Positions 47,913 through 57,277 of a stretch of 64,000 bases of DNA are shown piece after piece. The stretch covers positions 2,852,810 to 2,916,809 of the forward strand of contig NZ_JABBGC010000001.1 in NCBI RefSeq assembly GCF_012927205.1, written 5' to 3'. The notes below the pieces were generated by a model. The model was given only the letters and a program-made list of their open reading frames with translations, was not told the DNA's origin and searched no databases. Positions within the stretch are counted from its first letter, which is position 1, and each line of letters starts with the position of its first letter. Both the position numbers and the translations under genes were made by a program. This DNA comes from Chitinophaga fulva (GTDB lineage: Bacteria > Bacteroidota > Bacteroidia > Chitinophagales > Chitinophagaceae).

Positions 47913-49106
47913 ATGGAAAATACTGCTTTAAAGTCATTACTGCATAGTTACCAATATGATCTGCCAATGACCGGGGATGATATCAAACAACTCCGGCAAC
48001 TGTTGATGGATCCGGAAAATGCAGCACAGGTGGATACCTGGCTAATGGAACAATTTATGGCCACACATAAGGAGTATATTTCGGAAGATGCCGATACAAC
48101 GGCGTTATTCAATGAACTGAGGCCCAGGCTGGGACTCGCTCCTGTCGCTGCCGTGAATAAAAAGTCCCGTGTTTTCCGCCTGCCCGGATGGACACGTGCC
48201 GCTGCAGCTATACTGGTGATCATGACGCTGTCTTTTCTATGGCGCAAGCTTTCCCATACTCCCGTGAAGAGCCCTATAACGGCCGCACCATCCGAAGTAT
48301 TACCGCCCACAGAAGGCGCTATCCTGACACTTGGCGACGGCAGTACCATAGCGCTCGATCATCTCCGCGACAGCACCATAAAAGACCGGGACGGCAATAC
48401 CCTGCATGCAGAGAAAGGCCAGCTGGTGTACAACGCGGGGAACGCCCGCCCGGAAACCACCCTGTTCAATACGCTGACCACTCCCCGCGGAAGGCTGTAC
48501 CATCTCATCCTGGAAGATGGGTCCGCCGTATGGCTGAATACCGCCTCTTCCCTCCGGTATCCGTCCCGCTTCGGCTCCGCTTCCAGGGAAGTGACATTAT
48601 CGGGAGAAGCTTATTTCGAAATTGCCCCCGACGCACATAAACCTTTCAGAGTGGTCCTTGATAAACATATATCTGTTCAGGTGTTAGGTACCCGGTTTAA
48701 CATTAAAGCTTATGGAGAAGAAGCAGGGATACAAACCACTCTCCTGGATGGCGCTGTAAATGTTACTTCCGGGCAACAGCAACTACGCCTCGCTCCAGGC
48801 CAGCAGGCACAGGTGAATACCACCAATGGAGCCATCCATTTTGTTCCCGGTGCAGATACGGAACATGCAATGGCATGGAAAAATGGCATATTCCGGTTTG
48901 AAAAAGCCAGTATGCACAGCGTTATGCAGGAATTATCGCGGTGGTACGATGTGAATATTATATATGAGAAAGGCGCTCCGCTCCACAAAACATTTTCCGG
49001 AGAACTACAGCGTGATCTCAACTTATCCCAGGTGCTGAAAGGATTGTCCACCATGGGGATACATTACAGGATTGAAAACAATAGCACCGTAGTTATTTTA
49101 CCATAA
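47913..49106 (+). CDS. FecR-family anti-sigma factor
   Basis: A 397-aa anti-sigma factor: cytoplasmic N-terminal region of about 92 residues, one membrane helix at about 93-110, and a periplasmic FecR domain with TPRGRLYHLILEDGSAVWLN, GEAYFEI and VLGTRFNIKAY motifs, followed by a secretin-like C-terminal domain (about 320-397). It lies 64 bp after the ECF sigma gene and 154 bp before SusC. It holds the sigma factor inactive until signalled by the outer-membrane receptor. Confidence 0.94.
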   Translation: MENTALKSLLHSYQYDLPMTGDDIKQLRQLLMDPENAAQVDTWLMEQFMATHKEYISEDADTTALFNELRPRLGLAPVAAVNKKSRVFRLPGWTRAAAAILVIMTLSFLWRKLSHTPVKSPITAAPSEVLPPTEGAILTLGDGSTIALDHLRDSTIKDRDGNTLHAEKGQLVYNAGNARPETTLFNTLTTPRGRLYHLILEDGSAVWLNTASSLRYPSRFGSASREVTLSGEAYFEIAPDAHKPFRVVLDKHISVQVLGTRFNIKAYGEEAGIQTTLLDGAVNVTSGQQQLRLAPGQQAQVNTTNGAIHFVPGADTEHAMAWKNGIFRFEKASMHSVMQELSRWYDVNIIYEKGAPLHKTFSGELQRDLNLSQVLKGLSTMGIHYRIENNSTVVILP

Positions 49107-49162
49107 TCAACAGCATGTTCATGAACGACACTTAATGTGAATGCAGATCAACCGGATAAAAA

Positions 49163-49186
49163 ACGGGAGTGCGCTAACACTCCCGT
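49163..49186 (-). terminator. Hairpin between fecR-like and susC-like genes
   Basis: A 9-bp perfect stem (49163-49171 with 49178-49186, ACGGGAGTG / CACTCCCGT) with a 6-nt loop. The A run lies on its left side, so the T run needed for termination exists only on the minus strand, where no gene is annotated nearby. On the plus strand it may instead tune expression between FecR and SusC. Confidence 0.55.
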
Positions 49187-49260
49187 CTGTAGTTCGGATA
49201 GATCAATTGTAAAGTCTTTGCACGACAATTCTTTTTTACCAACCAAACCGTTACGAAAGT

Positions 49261-52200
49261 ATGCAATTTGAGGCACTTTGTAACCGGCCTGCTATTCCCA
49301 TGCCTCTCCGTGAGGTATTGATCCGGGGAATCGGATGTATCAATAAAAGCAGCCGGTTATCAACCAAAACGCTGCGTGTTATGAAGCTAACCGCTACTTT
49401 AATGTTGTTTTTCTGCCTGCACATCAGTGCACGCGGATGGTCGCAAACAGTTACCTGTTCAGTGGAAAACATTCCTTTAAAAGATGCTTTTTCCATTGTC
49501 AAAAAACAAACGGACTATCTTATTTTTTATGAACCGGATATGCTGAAAAATGCCGCCCCGGTAACTATTAATGCCCGCAACATGCCGTTGCAGCGCTTCC
49601 TTCAGACGCTACTGGAAGGCAGGCAGCTGGATTATTCCATCGAGAATAAAACCATTTTTATCAGGCAGCAGACAGTAAAGCCTGTTCAGTCAACACAACC
49701 GGTAAGTGGTAAAGTAAAAGGCACGGGCGGCGTCCCCATTGGAGGTGCTACGGTACGGCTGAAACCCGGTAATAGGGGCACTACTACCAATACTGCCGGA
49801 GATTTCAATTTCCCGGATGTTGTTCCCGGCTACTATCAACTGGATATATCCTATATCGGTTACCAGCCCATCAGCCGCTATATTGCCGTAAACGCAGGGA
49901 AACCCCTGGTGCTGGATTCCCTGGTCCTTTCCACATCAGTCAGCGCGTTGCAAAGCATAACCGTTTACAATACCGGCTATCAGACGCTGTCGAAAGACAG
50001 GAGCGCCGGCAGCTTCGCCAGGGCCGATATGAATATAGTGGCCAACCGGAGCACCAGCATGGATATTGTACAACGGCTTGACGGACTTGTTCCCGGTCTG
50101 GTGTTGAACAATGCTCCTACAGGATTCAGTACTTCAGGCCCCACATCAGGTAACAATATTCTTATCAGAGGCCTTTCATCCATTAATGCCGGAAAAGCGC
50201 CGTTGTACGTACTGGACGGCATCGCCATCGCCGACCTCTCCGCTGTAAACCCCAACGATGTACAGGATATAGTAGTGCTCAAAGATGCGACTGCGGCCTC
50301 TATCTGGGGTAGTAAGGCCTCTAATGGGGTTATTGTGATCACCACCAAAAAGGGCAATAGGAATGAAGCATTGAAAATGGAATACGACGGCTTCATCAGT
50401 TTCCGCGGCAAACCTGACCTGGATTACCAGCCGTATATGCGAAGCAACCAATACGTATCCACCATTCGCGAAATTTTTGATCCTTTAGCCAACCCCTACA
50501 ATGTACAGATCTCGCCCGTGAATGGCCAGGCCGTTATCACTCCTGCGGAAAAAATATTGTACGACCAATACAGAGGACTGATACCCGCAGCTGTAGCCAA
50601 TGCGCAGCTCGACAGCCTCGCCGCTACCGACAACCGCAGGCAGATAAAAGACCTCCTGTATCAAAATGCCTGGCTTAGCAACCATACATTGTCGCTACGG
50701 GGAGGTACGAACAATTACAACTTTTACGGTTCCTTTGCCTACACAGGCAACAAGGGCAATACTCCCGGCAATATGACCAATACCTACAAGGTAAACGTTC
50801 GCCAGGATATCACATTTAACAAACGGATCAGCGCTTTTCTTATCACCAATCTGATCAATAATGTTTCAACCGGCAAACGCATGCTGAATGTCACTAACCA
50901 GTTTGTTCCCTACCAGTTGTTCCGGGATGCACAGGGCAACAACATCTCCATGCCCTGGCTGTACCGCACTGATTCCCTCACCAGCCGCTACCAGGCCCTC
51001 AGTGGTGTAAACCTCGACTATAATCCGTTGAATGAGATGAATGCGGGTTATACCCGTCAGAATAGCCTGACGGCCATGCTTACCTCCGGGGTGACCGTAA
51101 AGCTGCTGCGGGGACTCCGCTTCGAAGGAGTTTATGGTTTTACCCGTGGAGCAGGCAAGACTACCACCCTGGCTGACCAATCATCGTTTGAGGTACGCAA
51201 TGAACTGGTTGGTTTCACGGTGCCTCCCGCGACTTCTTCCGGCGTACCTAAGTATTACCTGCCCTCCAGAGGTGGCAAACTCACTACAGCCAGCGCCAAT
51301 CAGCAAAACTGGACAGTACGCAACCAACTGGTGTATGATATGGAAACAGCCGACCTGCGCCACCAGCTCGTCCTGCTAGGCGGACAGGAAGCTACTGCGA
51401 ACCGATTGAATATCGTTACTACCACCGTGAGAGGATACGATCCGGATATGCTGATAGCGCAACCGGTGGACTACAGCATGCTGACTAATGGTCTTACTAA
51501 TACGGTTTTTACAAACAGTTACGGAAGAAGCGTGCTGGGCTATGATGGCTACAATGAAATTGAACCGGAAGCAAGAACTACTTCCTGGTATGGCAATGCG
51601 GCTTATACCTATAACAGGAAATATACCATGAATGCCAGTCTCCGGAACGACCAGTCCAACCTGTTTGGCAATGACCGGTCCGTTCAGAATAAACCTATCT
51701 GGAGTACGGGTTTAGCCTGGATGCTGCACCGGGAGCCATTTGCAGAACATTTCACCTGGCTGGACAGGTTCGCCCTTCGTGCCACTTATGGCCTTACCGG
51801 CAACCAGCCGCTCCCTGGTACCGCCGCATCGTTTGATATCCTGAGCGGTACCTCCAGCACCGCCTATCCCGGCGGAACGGGATTGCTCATCTCTTCCTAC
51901 GCCAATCGTAAATTAAGTTGGGAAAGCACCAAAAACCTTAACCTCGGGATAGATTATGCTTTTCTCCGGAACCGTATCAGCGGTAACATTGATGTTTATT
52001 TCCGGCATACCAGCAATCTGATTGGAAGTATACCGGTAAATATTTTCTCGGGCGCTACCACCATTATCGGTAACCTCGGCGATATCAAAAACAAAGGAAT
52101 TGAATTCAGTTTGACCAGCATTAACCTGGAATACCGGGATTTCAGCTGGACTACAACTTTAACAGGAGCCTGGAACCATAACCGTATTACAAAACTGAAC

Positions 52201-52950
52201 CTGCAATACCCCGTTACCACCGGCAGTACACTCATCAATACCAAATTTATGGAAGACTATCCCGCCTTTGCGCAATTTGCCTACCGCTTCGCAGGACTGG
52301 ATAATCTTGGCGATCCTCAGATTTACCTGGACGATAAAGGTGTTACCAAAACCGTGGGAGTTGCTTTGGTAAAAGACATGCGGTATATGGGTTCTTACCA
52401 GCCCACTGTAACCGGAGGCCTCACCAACGCATTCCGGTACCGTAACCTTTGGCTCACCATGAATATGGTTTATAGTTTCGGCGCAATGCTACGGCGCGAT
52501 GTACCAGGTACAGGACAACTGACAGGTCCGCTCTACGGCAGGATAATGCCCAACCCAGGCCAGTTCCAGGGAAACATGTACACCGACTTTGCCTACCGCT
52601 GGAAAAAACCGGGTGATGAAGCTTTCACCAATATCCCCTCCTACATCAGCAGCAGCGCAGAGAACTACAACAGGCGCGACATTAATTATTACACCTATGG
52701 GGATATCAATTTTTTCAGAGGAGACTATATAAAAATAAGGGACATCAACCTTTCCTATAGTTTGCCGGCCGCACTGGTGGCCAGGATCAATACTTCCGAT
52801 ATCACGCTCCGTGCCGGTATTTCCAACGTCATGTTATGGAAGGCAAACCGCTATGGTATTGACCCGGAATTCCATGACGTTATTCTCGGCACCAGAAGCG
52901 TACCTGTTAACCAGCACAGCTTTTCCATAGGCGCACATGTAAAATTCTGA
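49261..52950 (+). CDS. SusC/RagA-type TonB-dependent outer-membrane receptor with STN domain
   Basis: A 1229-aa SusC-family receptor. After a 40-residue N-terminal extension and a signal peptide (about 41-62) comes a secretin/TonB short N-terminal domain (about 64-135), which signals to FecR, then a CarboxypepD-regulatory-like domain (about 147-230), a plug (about 240-370, with NILIRGLSSINAGKAPLYVLDG and GSKASNGVIVITTKKG), and a long beta-barrel ending in aromatic-rich strands (SFSIGAHVKF). It imports large or bulky ligands with SusD, powered by TonB. The ATG at 49381 is an alternative start directly before the signal peptide. The ligand is unknown: no glycan-degrading enzymes are adjacent. 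Confidence 0.95.
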   Translation: MQFEALCNRPAIPMPLREVLIRGIGCINKSSRLSTKTLRVMKLTATLMLFFCLHISARGWSQTVTCSVENIPLKDAFSIVKKQTDYLIFYEPDMLKNAAPVTINARNMPLQRFLQTLLEGRQLDYSIENKTIFIRQQTVKPVQSTQPVSGKVKGTGGVPIGGATVRLKPGNRGTTTNTAGDFNFPDVVPGYYQLDISYIGYQPISRYIAVNAGKPLVLDSLVLSTSVSALQSITVYNTGYQTLSKDRSAGSFARADMNIVANRSTSMDIVQRLDGLVPGLVLNNAPTGFSTSGPTSGNNILIRGLSSINAGKAPLYVLDGIAIADLSAVNPNDVQDIVVLKDATAASIWGSKASNGVIVITTKKGNRNEALKMEYDGFISFRGKPDLDYQPYMRSNQYVSTIREIFDPLANPYNVQISPVNGQAVITPAEKILYDQYRGLIPAAVANAQLDSLAATDNRRQIKDLLYQNAWLSNHTLSLRGGTNNYNFYGSFAYTGNKGNTPGNMTNTYKVNVRQDITFNKRISAFLITNLINNVSTGKRMLNVTNQFVPYQLFRDAQGNNISMPWLYRTDSLTSRYQALSGVNLDYNPLNEMNAGYTRQNSLTAMLTSGVTVKLLRGLRFEGVYGFTRGAGKTTTLADQSSFEVRNELVGFTVPPATSSGVPKYYLPSRGGKLTTASANQQNWTVRNQLVYDMETADLRHQLVLLGGQEATANRLNIVTTTVRGYDPDMLIAQPVDYSMLTNGLTNTVFTNSYGRSVLGYDGYNEIEPEARTTSWYGNAAYTYNRKYTMNASLRNDQSNLFGNDRSVQNKPIWSTGLAWMLHREPFAEHFTWLDRFALRATYGLTGNQPLPGTAASFDILSGTSSTAYPGGTGLLISSYANRKLSWESTKNLNLGIDYAFLRNRISGNIDVYFRHTSNLIGSIPVNIFSGATTIIGNLGDIKNKGIEFSLTSINLEYRDFSWTTTLTGAWNHNRITKLNLQYPVTTGSTLINTKFMEDYPAFAQFAYRFAGLDNLGDPQIYLDDKGVTKTVGVALVKDMRYMGSYQPTVTGGLTNAFRYRNLWLTMNMVYSFGAMLRRDVPGTGQLTGPLYGRIMPNPGQFQGNMYTDFAYRWKKPGDEAFTNIPSYISSSAENYNRRDINYYTYGDINFFRGDYIKIRDINLSYSLPAALVARINTSDITLRAGISNVMLWKANRYGIDPEFHDVILGTRSVPVNQHSFSIGAHVKF

Positions 52951-52970
52951 GCAGTTAAAAAGATGTAGTC

Positions 52971-54428
52971 ATGAAAATTACTTTAAAGAAAATAATCCAT
53001 ATCATCCTGTTACCAGCCGTATTGTTGCCATATTCCTGCAATAAGGACTTTCTGGATATACGGCCGAAAGGAAAGCTGATCGCTGCCAATACCGGCGACT
53101 ACGACCAGCTGTTTAATAATGTTTCGCTCATTACGAGAAACAATGAAGTGACTGTTCCCCTGGGAGATGAAGTGCTTGCTGTGGACAATATGTTCCTGAC
53201 GACCACCCTGCGGGCACAACGGCTTTTCCGCTGGGAAGATGTCATATATCAGAACGACGAACAGGCTCCGGAACTGGACTTCTCGGATATTTACATCTAC
53301 AACAAGATCATTAATGAAACGGGTAATTCTACCGGGGGGACCGAACAGCAGAAACAATCGCTTATAGCGGAAGCTAAAGCTATGCGGGCCTGGAGTTATT
53401 TTCAGTTGATCAATTATTATGGCAAACCCTATAATAAATCAACGGCAGCTGGTGATCCGGGGGTACCATTGGTAACAGTTGCAGATGTGACTCAAAATAA
53501 ATTTATCCGGGCTTCCGTACAGGAAGTATATGACTTCATGATCAAAGATCTCCGTGATGCCATTCCGCTCCTGCCAGTGAAGATCATATCAAGGATACGT
53601 ATGGGACGTGCCGCTGCGCAAGCTTTGCTGGGTAAGATATACCTTTTCATGAACAATCCGGAGGCTGCCTTGCCATTGCTGGAAGACGCCATGAACAATG
53701 TATCGCTCACAGATGCCGGCACACCCGCCACTACCATGGAATTGTACGATCTGAATATAACAATGGCTGCGAACGGGCCATGGGGATATAACCCTGTGTA
53801 TCCTCCCTTTTCATTTGGTATTCCCAGCGTTTCCAATAATACAGAAAACCTGTTTGCCAGGCAGTTTATTAATTACTGGACAGCCTTCAGCACCGAATTT
53901 GCACTTACTCCGCAAACAGTACAAAGCTATTCTTCCACCGATCAACGCCTGAAATTTCTAAGAGCCAATTCATCTTCCTCCCTGCCTTATCCTGTTCCCG
54001 GAAGTATGGGTAAGTATGGTATAGCCGGGTGCAACAATGGCGTTACATTGCCCGATCTATACCTGCTACGGGCCGAGTGCAGAGCGCGCCTTAATAACCT
54101 GGCCGGCGCCCGGACTGATATAGAGGCATTACGTGTAAAAAGAATGAGCGCAACGGAAGCGGTGCTTCCCCCTGGCCTGAATCAGGAGGATATGATCAGG
54201 TTTATCATAACAGAACGTATCCGTGAGTTTGCGTTGCAGGGATACCGCTGGTTCGACATGCGCCGGCTGTCTACAGATCCTCTTTTTGCCGCTGATACCT
54301 ATCAACACTTCTATTACGATGCAACTGGCAAATTAAAAGGTACCTACACACTGAAACCGGAACGGCTCACTTTAAGATTACCACAGATAGTGATAAACCA
54401 GAATCCCGGAATGATCAATAACCCGTAA
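52971..54428 (+). CDS. SusD/RagB-type outer-membrane lipoprotein
   Basis: A 485-aa SusD-like protein with a lipoprotein signal peptide and lipidated Cys at residue 23 (LPYSC), the helical SusD repertoire (EAKAMRAWSYFQLINYYGKPY; AQALLGKIYLF) and the C-terminal segment IIEREREF-like (FIITERIREFALQGYRWFDMRRL). It caps the SusC barrel and binds substrate on the cell surface. It starts 20 bp after SusC, as expected for a co-translated pair. Confidence 0.95.
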   Translation: MKITLKKIIHIILLPAVLLPYSCNKDFLDIRPKGKLIAANTGDYDQLFNNVSLITRNNEVTVPLGDEVLAVDNMFLTTTLRAQRLFRWEDVIYQNDEQAPELDFSDIYIYNKIINETGNSTGGTEQQKQSLIAEAKAMRAWSYFQLINYYGKPYNKSTAAGDPGVPLVTVADVTQNKFIRASVQEVYDFMIKDLRDAIPLLPVKIISRIRMGRAAAQALLGKIYLFMNNPEAALPLLEDAMNNVSLTDAGTPATTMELYDLNITMAANGPWGYNPVYPPFSFGIPSVSNNTENLFARQFINYWTAFSTEFALTPQTVQSYSSTDQRLKFLRANSSSSLPYPVPGSMGKYGIAGCNNGVTLPDLYLLRAECRARLNNLAGARTDIEALRVKRMSATEAVLPPGLNQEDMIRFIITERIREFALQGYRWFDMRRLSTDPLFAADTYQHFYYDATGKLKGTYTLKPERLTLRLPQIVINQNPGMINNP

Positions 54429-54439
54429 CAAATTTTAAT

Positions 54440-55678
54440 ATGAAAAAGATACTTATTATACCAACTTTTCTCTTTACTTTTTACGTAACTAACGTACACG
54501 CACAAACGGATACCATACGGCAAGCGCTCAATAAGGCTTTTTTTACCGAACAGGACCCTGATAAAAAAGCAATCCTTCTCGAGCAGATAAAACAACGGGA
54601 CCCTTCCGGAAATACTGGTTTACTGGAAGGCAGTATAGCCCGGGAGTATGCCGCAGCCGGAAATATGGATAAATCCATGCGTTGGCTGAACGGGATTATC
54701 CATCCGGACGAGAAGCTCCTTGCCACAGAAAATGTAGCCACCGTCATGCATCAAAAAGGGAACTATGCCGATGTTGTAAAACTCCTGCAACCCGCCGCCG
54801 ATAGTATCTTCCCTTTGTTTATAAAAAATAAGGAAGATGAAATATCAATACGTATTTACAATCAGCTGCTGTCAGTATTAGGGAAAGCGCTTTATGCCAG
54901 CAATCAGCCGGCGAAAGCAGTGGCATACCTTAGCCCGTTATACGCAGTGTCCGGCAGTTTTTTCCCGATGGACCCGGAAGAAAAATTCCTTATAAAGATC
55001 ACCCGTGGCGGTTACAACATTGCGACGGATAACCTTACCTATACCTATGCCTGTGCACTGGAGGCCACCGGTCAGAAGAAAGAGGCATTGAAAGTACTTG
55101 CCGGCATGCAGTTGTCGGGCATAGAACAGGATAGTTTGTTATCTTCTCATTTACGCGGGCTATGCGAAACAGTACCCGGCGGCAGCGCGTTATATAAGCA
55201 ATGGGAAAAAGATGCCATTCAGGAAAATACCCGCCTGGTAAACAGGCTGATAGCTGCTAAAAAACAACCTGATGGTAAAATGATAACAGGGGATGTATGG
55301 CAGGGAAAGTACCTGCTGATCGACTTCTGGGGAAGCTGGTGCGGCCCATGCAGGGCCAGTCATCCTCACCTGAAGGAGCTATACGAAAAATACCATTCAC
55401 AGGGACTTACCATTATTGGTATTGCCGAAGAGAGAGCCAAAGATAGCCTGCTGCAACGAAAAGCATGGCTGCAGGCTATTATGAAGGACCAACTGCCCTG
55501 GTACCAGTTACTGAATAATGAGCAACGAAAGAAATTTGATGCGGTAACGGCATTCGGTGTAAACGCATTCCCTACAAAAATCCTGTTGAACAGAAAAGGA
55601 AATATAGTGGGCCGGTACATCGGTAACGGAGATGCAGCTGGTGAACTGACTCAGCAACTGGAACAACTTTTCAAATGA
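54440..55678 (+). CDS. Exported TlpA-like thioredoxin-fold protein
   Basis: A 412-aa protein with an N-terminal signal peptide (about 1-21), a helical middle section with TPR-like pattern (about 60-270), and a C-terminal thioredoxin domain with the redox motif W300-CGPC and the later cis-Pro segment NAFPTK. TlpA-like proteins of this type reduce disulfides or assist haem and envelope protein maturation in the periplasm and often follow SusC/SusD pairs. It begins 11 bp after SusD, closing the uptake operon. Confidence 0.9.
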   Translation: MKKILIIPTFLFTFYVTNVHAQTDTIRQALNKAFFTEQDPDKKAILLEQIKQRDPSGNTGLLEGSIAREYAAAGNMDKSMRWLNGIIHPDEKLLATENVATVMHQKGNYADVVKLLQPAADSIFPLFIKNKEDEISIRIYNQLLSVLGKALYASNQPAKAVAYLSPLYAVSGSFFPMDPEEKFLIKITRGGYNIATDNLTYTYACALEATGQKKEALKVLAGMQLSGIEQDSLLSSHLRGLCETVPGGSALYKQWEKDAIQENTRLVNRLIAAKKQPDGKMITGDVWQGKYLLIDFWGSWCGPCRASHPHLKELYEKYHSQGLTIIGIAEERAKDSLLQRKAWLQAIMKDQLPWYQLLNNEQRKKFDAVTAFGVNAFPTKILLNRKGNIVGRYIGNGDAAGELTQQLEQLFK

Positions 55679-55688
55679 TCTGTAATAG

Positions 55689-55717
55689 AATCCCCGCAGC
55701 CGGTAGCTGTGGGGATT
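55689..55717 (+). terminator. Terminator of the SusC/SusD/TlpA operon
   Basis: A 12-bp stem (55689-55700 with 55706-55717, one G-T pair) with a 5-nt loop starts 10 bp after the TlpA-like stop and is followed by a T-rich tract. Confidence 0.85.
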
Positions 55718-56016
55718 TATTGTCTTTTATCCGCAGGGAAAACTGATATGCTTTTTTCGATGAAATGGAGATGTGTGCTGGTGCCGGCACAAGAATCTGG
55801 GGTGTCATTTGGTGTGTCAAATTTGTGTCGGGAATGGTGGGAGAAAGCGGTGAAACCGTGTATTGATATATATCCCTCGTGTATAGTTAACAGTTAGCCC
55901 GTTATTCATAGCGTTTTTAATATTAAATCATAAGTAATTGACCGCGATTTTATTGCAGGATAAAAAAAGATACTTATCTTTTGGTGGAATTTATCACTTT
56001 TAAAACATTAGAAACT
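55718..56016. other. Intergenic region
   Basis: About 300 bp with no convincing gene. A 62-codon ORF (55709-55897) overlaps the terminator, has no ribosome site and resembles no protein I know. The last 100 bp are A/T-rich and must hold the promoter of the BON lipoprotein gene. Confidence 0.5.
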
Positions 56017-56502
56017 ATGAAACTCAGGCATCTGACGACTTCCATCATGGCCATTGGGCTATTTTTCATGGTTGCTTGTAAGAGCAAACCGAAAGATTCG
56101 GAAATCATGACCACAGTTAGTACAGCAGTTCAATCTACTCCCGGAGTAACTGCCAATGTAAAAGAAGGGGTAGTAACATTGTCTGGTACAGTAAGTACTG
56201 AGGAAGAGAAAACATCTGCTGAAAAAGCAGCTAAGTCTGTAAAAGATGTTAAGAGCGTGGTTAATAACATCACAGTTACGCCTCCTCCTCCACCTGCACC
56301 TGTAGCGGTAACAGCAGATGATTCACTCAAAACTGCGGTAGCTGATGTGGTGAAAGATTTCCCTGGCGTAAAAGTAGACGTAAAAGATGGTGTATTAACA
56401 GTTACCGGCGAAGAGAAAGCAGATCGTTGGAAAACCTTAAAGATGGCATTAGATGCATTACATCCTAAAAAGGTAGATGCAAAAGGTTTGAAAGTAAAAT
56501 AA
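56017..56502 (+). CDS. BON-domain lipoprotein
   Basis: A 161-aa envelope lipoprotein. Signal peptide with lipobox MVAC, lipidated Cys21, then two BON-like repeats of about 65 residues (first VTANVKEGVVTLSGTVSTEEEK, second VKVDVKDGVLTVTGEEK) separated by a proline-rich linker. BON domains bind phospholipid or envelope surfaces and occur in OsmY-type stress proteins. The ATG at 56017 is chosen because it begins the signal peptide; the TTG at 55981 would extend it without sense. It is followed after 27 bp by a related small protein. Confidence 0.88.
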   Translation: MKLRHLTTSIMAIGLFFMVACKSKPKDSEIMTTVSTAVQSTPGVTANVKEGVVTLSGTVSTEEEKTSAEKAAKSVKDVKSVVNNITVTPPPPPAPVAVTADDSLKTAVADVVKDFPGVKVDVKDGVLTVTGEEKADRWKTLKMALDALHPKKVDAKGLKVK

Positions 56503-56529
56503 GTCAGTCCATTTTAAACTAAAACATTT

Positions 56530-56949
56530 ATGGCATTACAGGACAAATACAAAGATTTGCTGGATACAGCGACAGCATCTGGTGTTTCAGATCTGCAAGT
56601 TGCGGAACAGGATGGAGTATTGCATATTAATGGCACTGCTCCCAGCGGGGATGTTAAAGATAAGCTTTGGAATATTTATGGGCAGATAGATCCAAATTTT
56701 CTTAGCGGAGATGTTGTAATGGATATTCAGGTAGCTACCGCAGTAACCGGGGCTAAATTGACAGTAGTCACTGAATCAACCAATCTTAATATTCGTAAAG
56801 GGCCGGGAACGGATCAGCCAATCGTTGGAAAGGCTGCACATGGTGAAATTGTTACACTAATCAGTAAAATGAATGAGCAATGGTGGCTCATTCGTACAGA
56901 TGATGGTGCTGAGGGGTATTCTTATGCACAATATTTACAACCTGCCTGA
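56530..56949 (+). CDS. BON-like plus SH3b domain protein
   Basis: A 139-aa protein without signal peptide: an N-terminal BON-like half (about 1-65, with VAEQDGVLHINGTAPS) and a bacterial SH3 domain (about 75-138, with LNIRKGPGTDQPIVGKAAHGE and WWLIRTDDGAEGYSYAQYL). SH3b domains often bind peptidoglycan or peptides. It is probably co-transcribed with the upstream BON lipoprotein; together they suggest an envelope stress or maintenance role. Confidence 0.85.
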   Translation: MALQDKYKDLLDTATASGVSDLQVAEQDGVLHINGTAPSGDVKDKLWNIYGQIDPNFLSGDVVMDIQVATAVTGAKLTVVTESTNLNIRKGPGTDQPIVGKAAHGEIVTLISKMNEQWWLIRTDDGAEGYSYAQYLQPA

Positions 56950-57030
56950 TTACTATTATCGAACCATTGAGCCTAACCCTATATTGGAGCTGATCGCCTT
57001 GCCAGTAAAGGATTGGGAAGTACTTAAAAA

Positions 57031-57062
57031 AGGAAAGGTCGGAGATATCTCCGACCTTTCCT
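57031..57062. terminator. Bidirectional terminator between SH3b gene and tRNA-Leu
   Basis: A perfect 32-bp palindrome (16 + 16) flanked by AAAAA on the left and TTTTT on the right. It serves the plus-strand SH3b transcript and the minus-strand tRNA-Leu, which ends 7 bp away. Confidence 0.93.
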
Positions 57063-57068
57063 TTTTAG

Positions 57069-57152
57069 TGCCCAGAACTGGATTCGAACCAGCACACCCT
57101 TGCAGGCGCTGCGACCTGAACACAGTGCGTCTACCAATTTCGCCATCTGGGC
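57069..57152 (-). tRNA. tRNA-Leu (anticodon CAG)
   Basis: An 84-nt class II tRNA. The acceptor stem GCCCAGA pairs with TCTGGGC, the D-arm contains AAATTGGTAGACGC, the anticodon stem CTGTG/CGCAG (one G-T pair) frames the loop TTCAGGT with anticodon CAG, a long variable arm follows, and the T-arm carries GGTTCGAATCC. Discriminator base is A, as for Leu. The 3' CCA is not encoded. Confidence 0.96.
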
Positions 57153-57222
57153 AACTGATATTGTGATCAGGGGTTGCAAAGGTAAGCATTGATTTGAATT
57201 TACCAAATTTTTTTTAAAAATA

Positions 57223-57253
57223 TTTGCTTACTTACTAGTAAGTAAGTATTTTG
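57223..57253 (+). promoter_or_regulatory. Promoter with palindromic operator upstream of the TetR gene
   Basis: A 20-bp perfect palindrome (57227-57246, CTTACTTACTAGTAAGTAAG) lies 31 bp before the TetR start. It fills the spacer of a Bacteroidota-type promoter: TTTG at 57223-57226 and TATTTTG at 57247-57253, one base short of TAnnTTTG, spaced 20 bp apart. The geometry fits autorepression by TetR. Confidence 0.75.
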
Positions 57254-57277
57254 CAGGCGCTTTAATGCAGGGATGAT

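Noticed and set aside
55709..55897. 62-aa ORF as a gene
   Set aside because: It overlaps the terminator of the preceding operon, has no ribosome site and no protein-like pattern.
56873..57166. 97-aa ORF overlapping the tRNA region
   Set aside because: It runs through the SH3b gene, a strong terminator and an antisense tRNA; its C-terminal part is simply the tRNA sequence translated.
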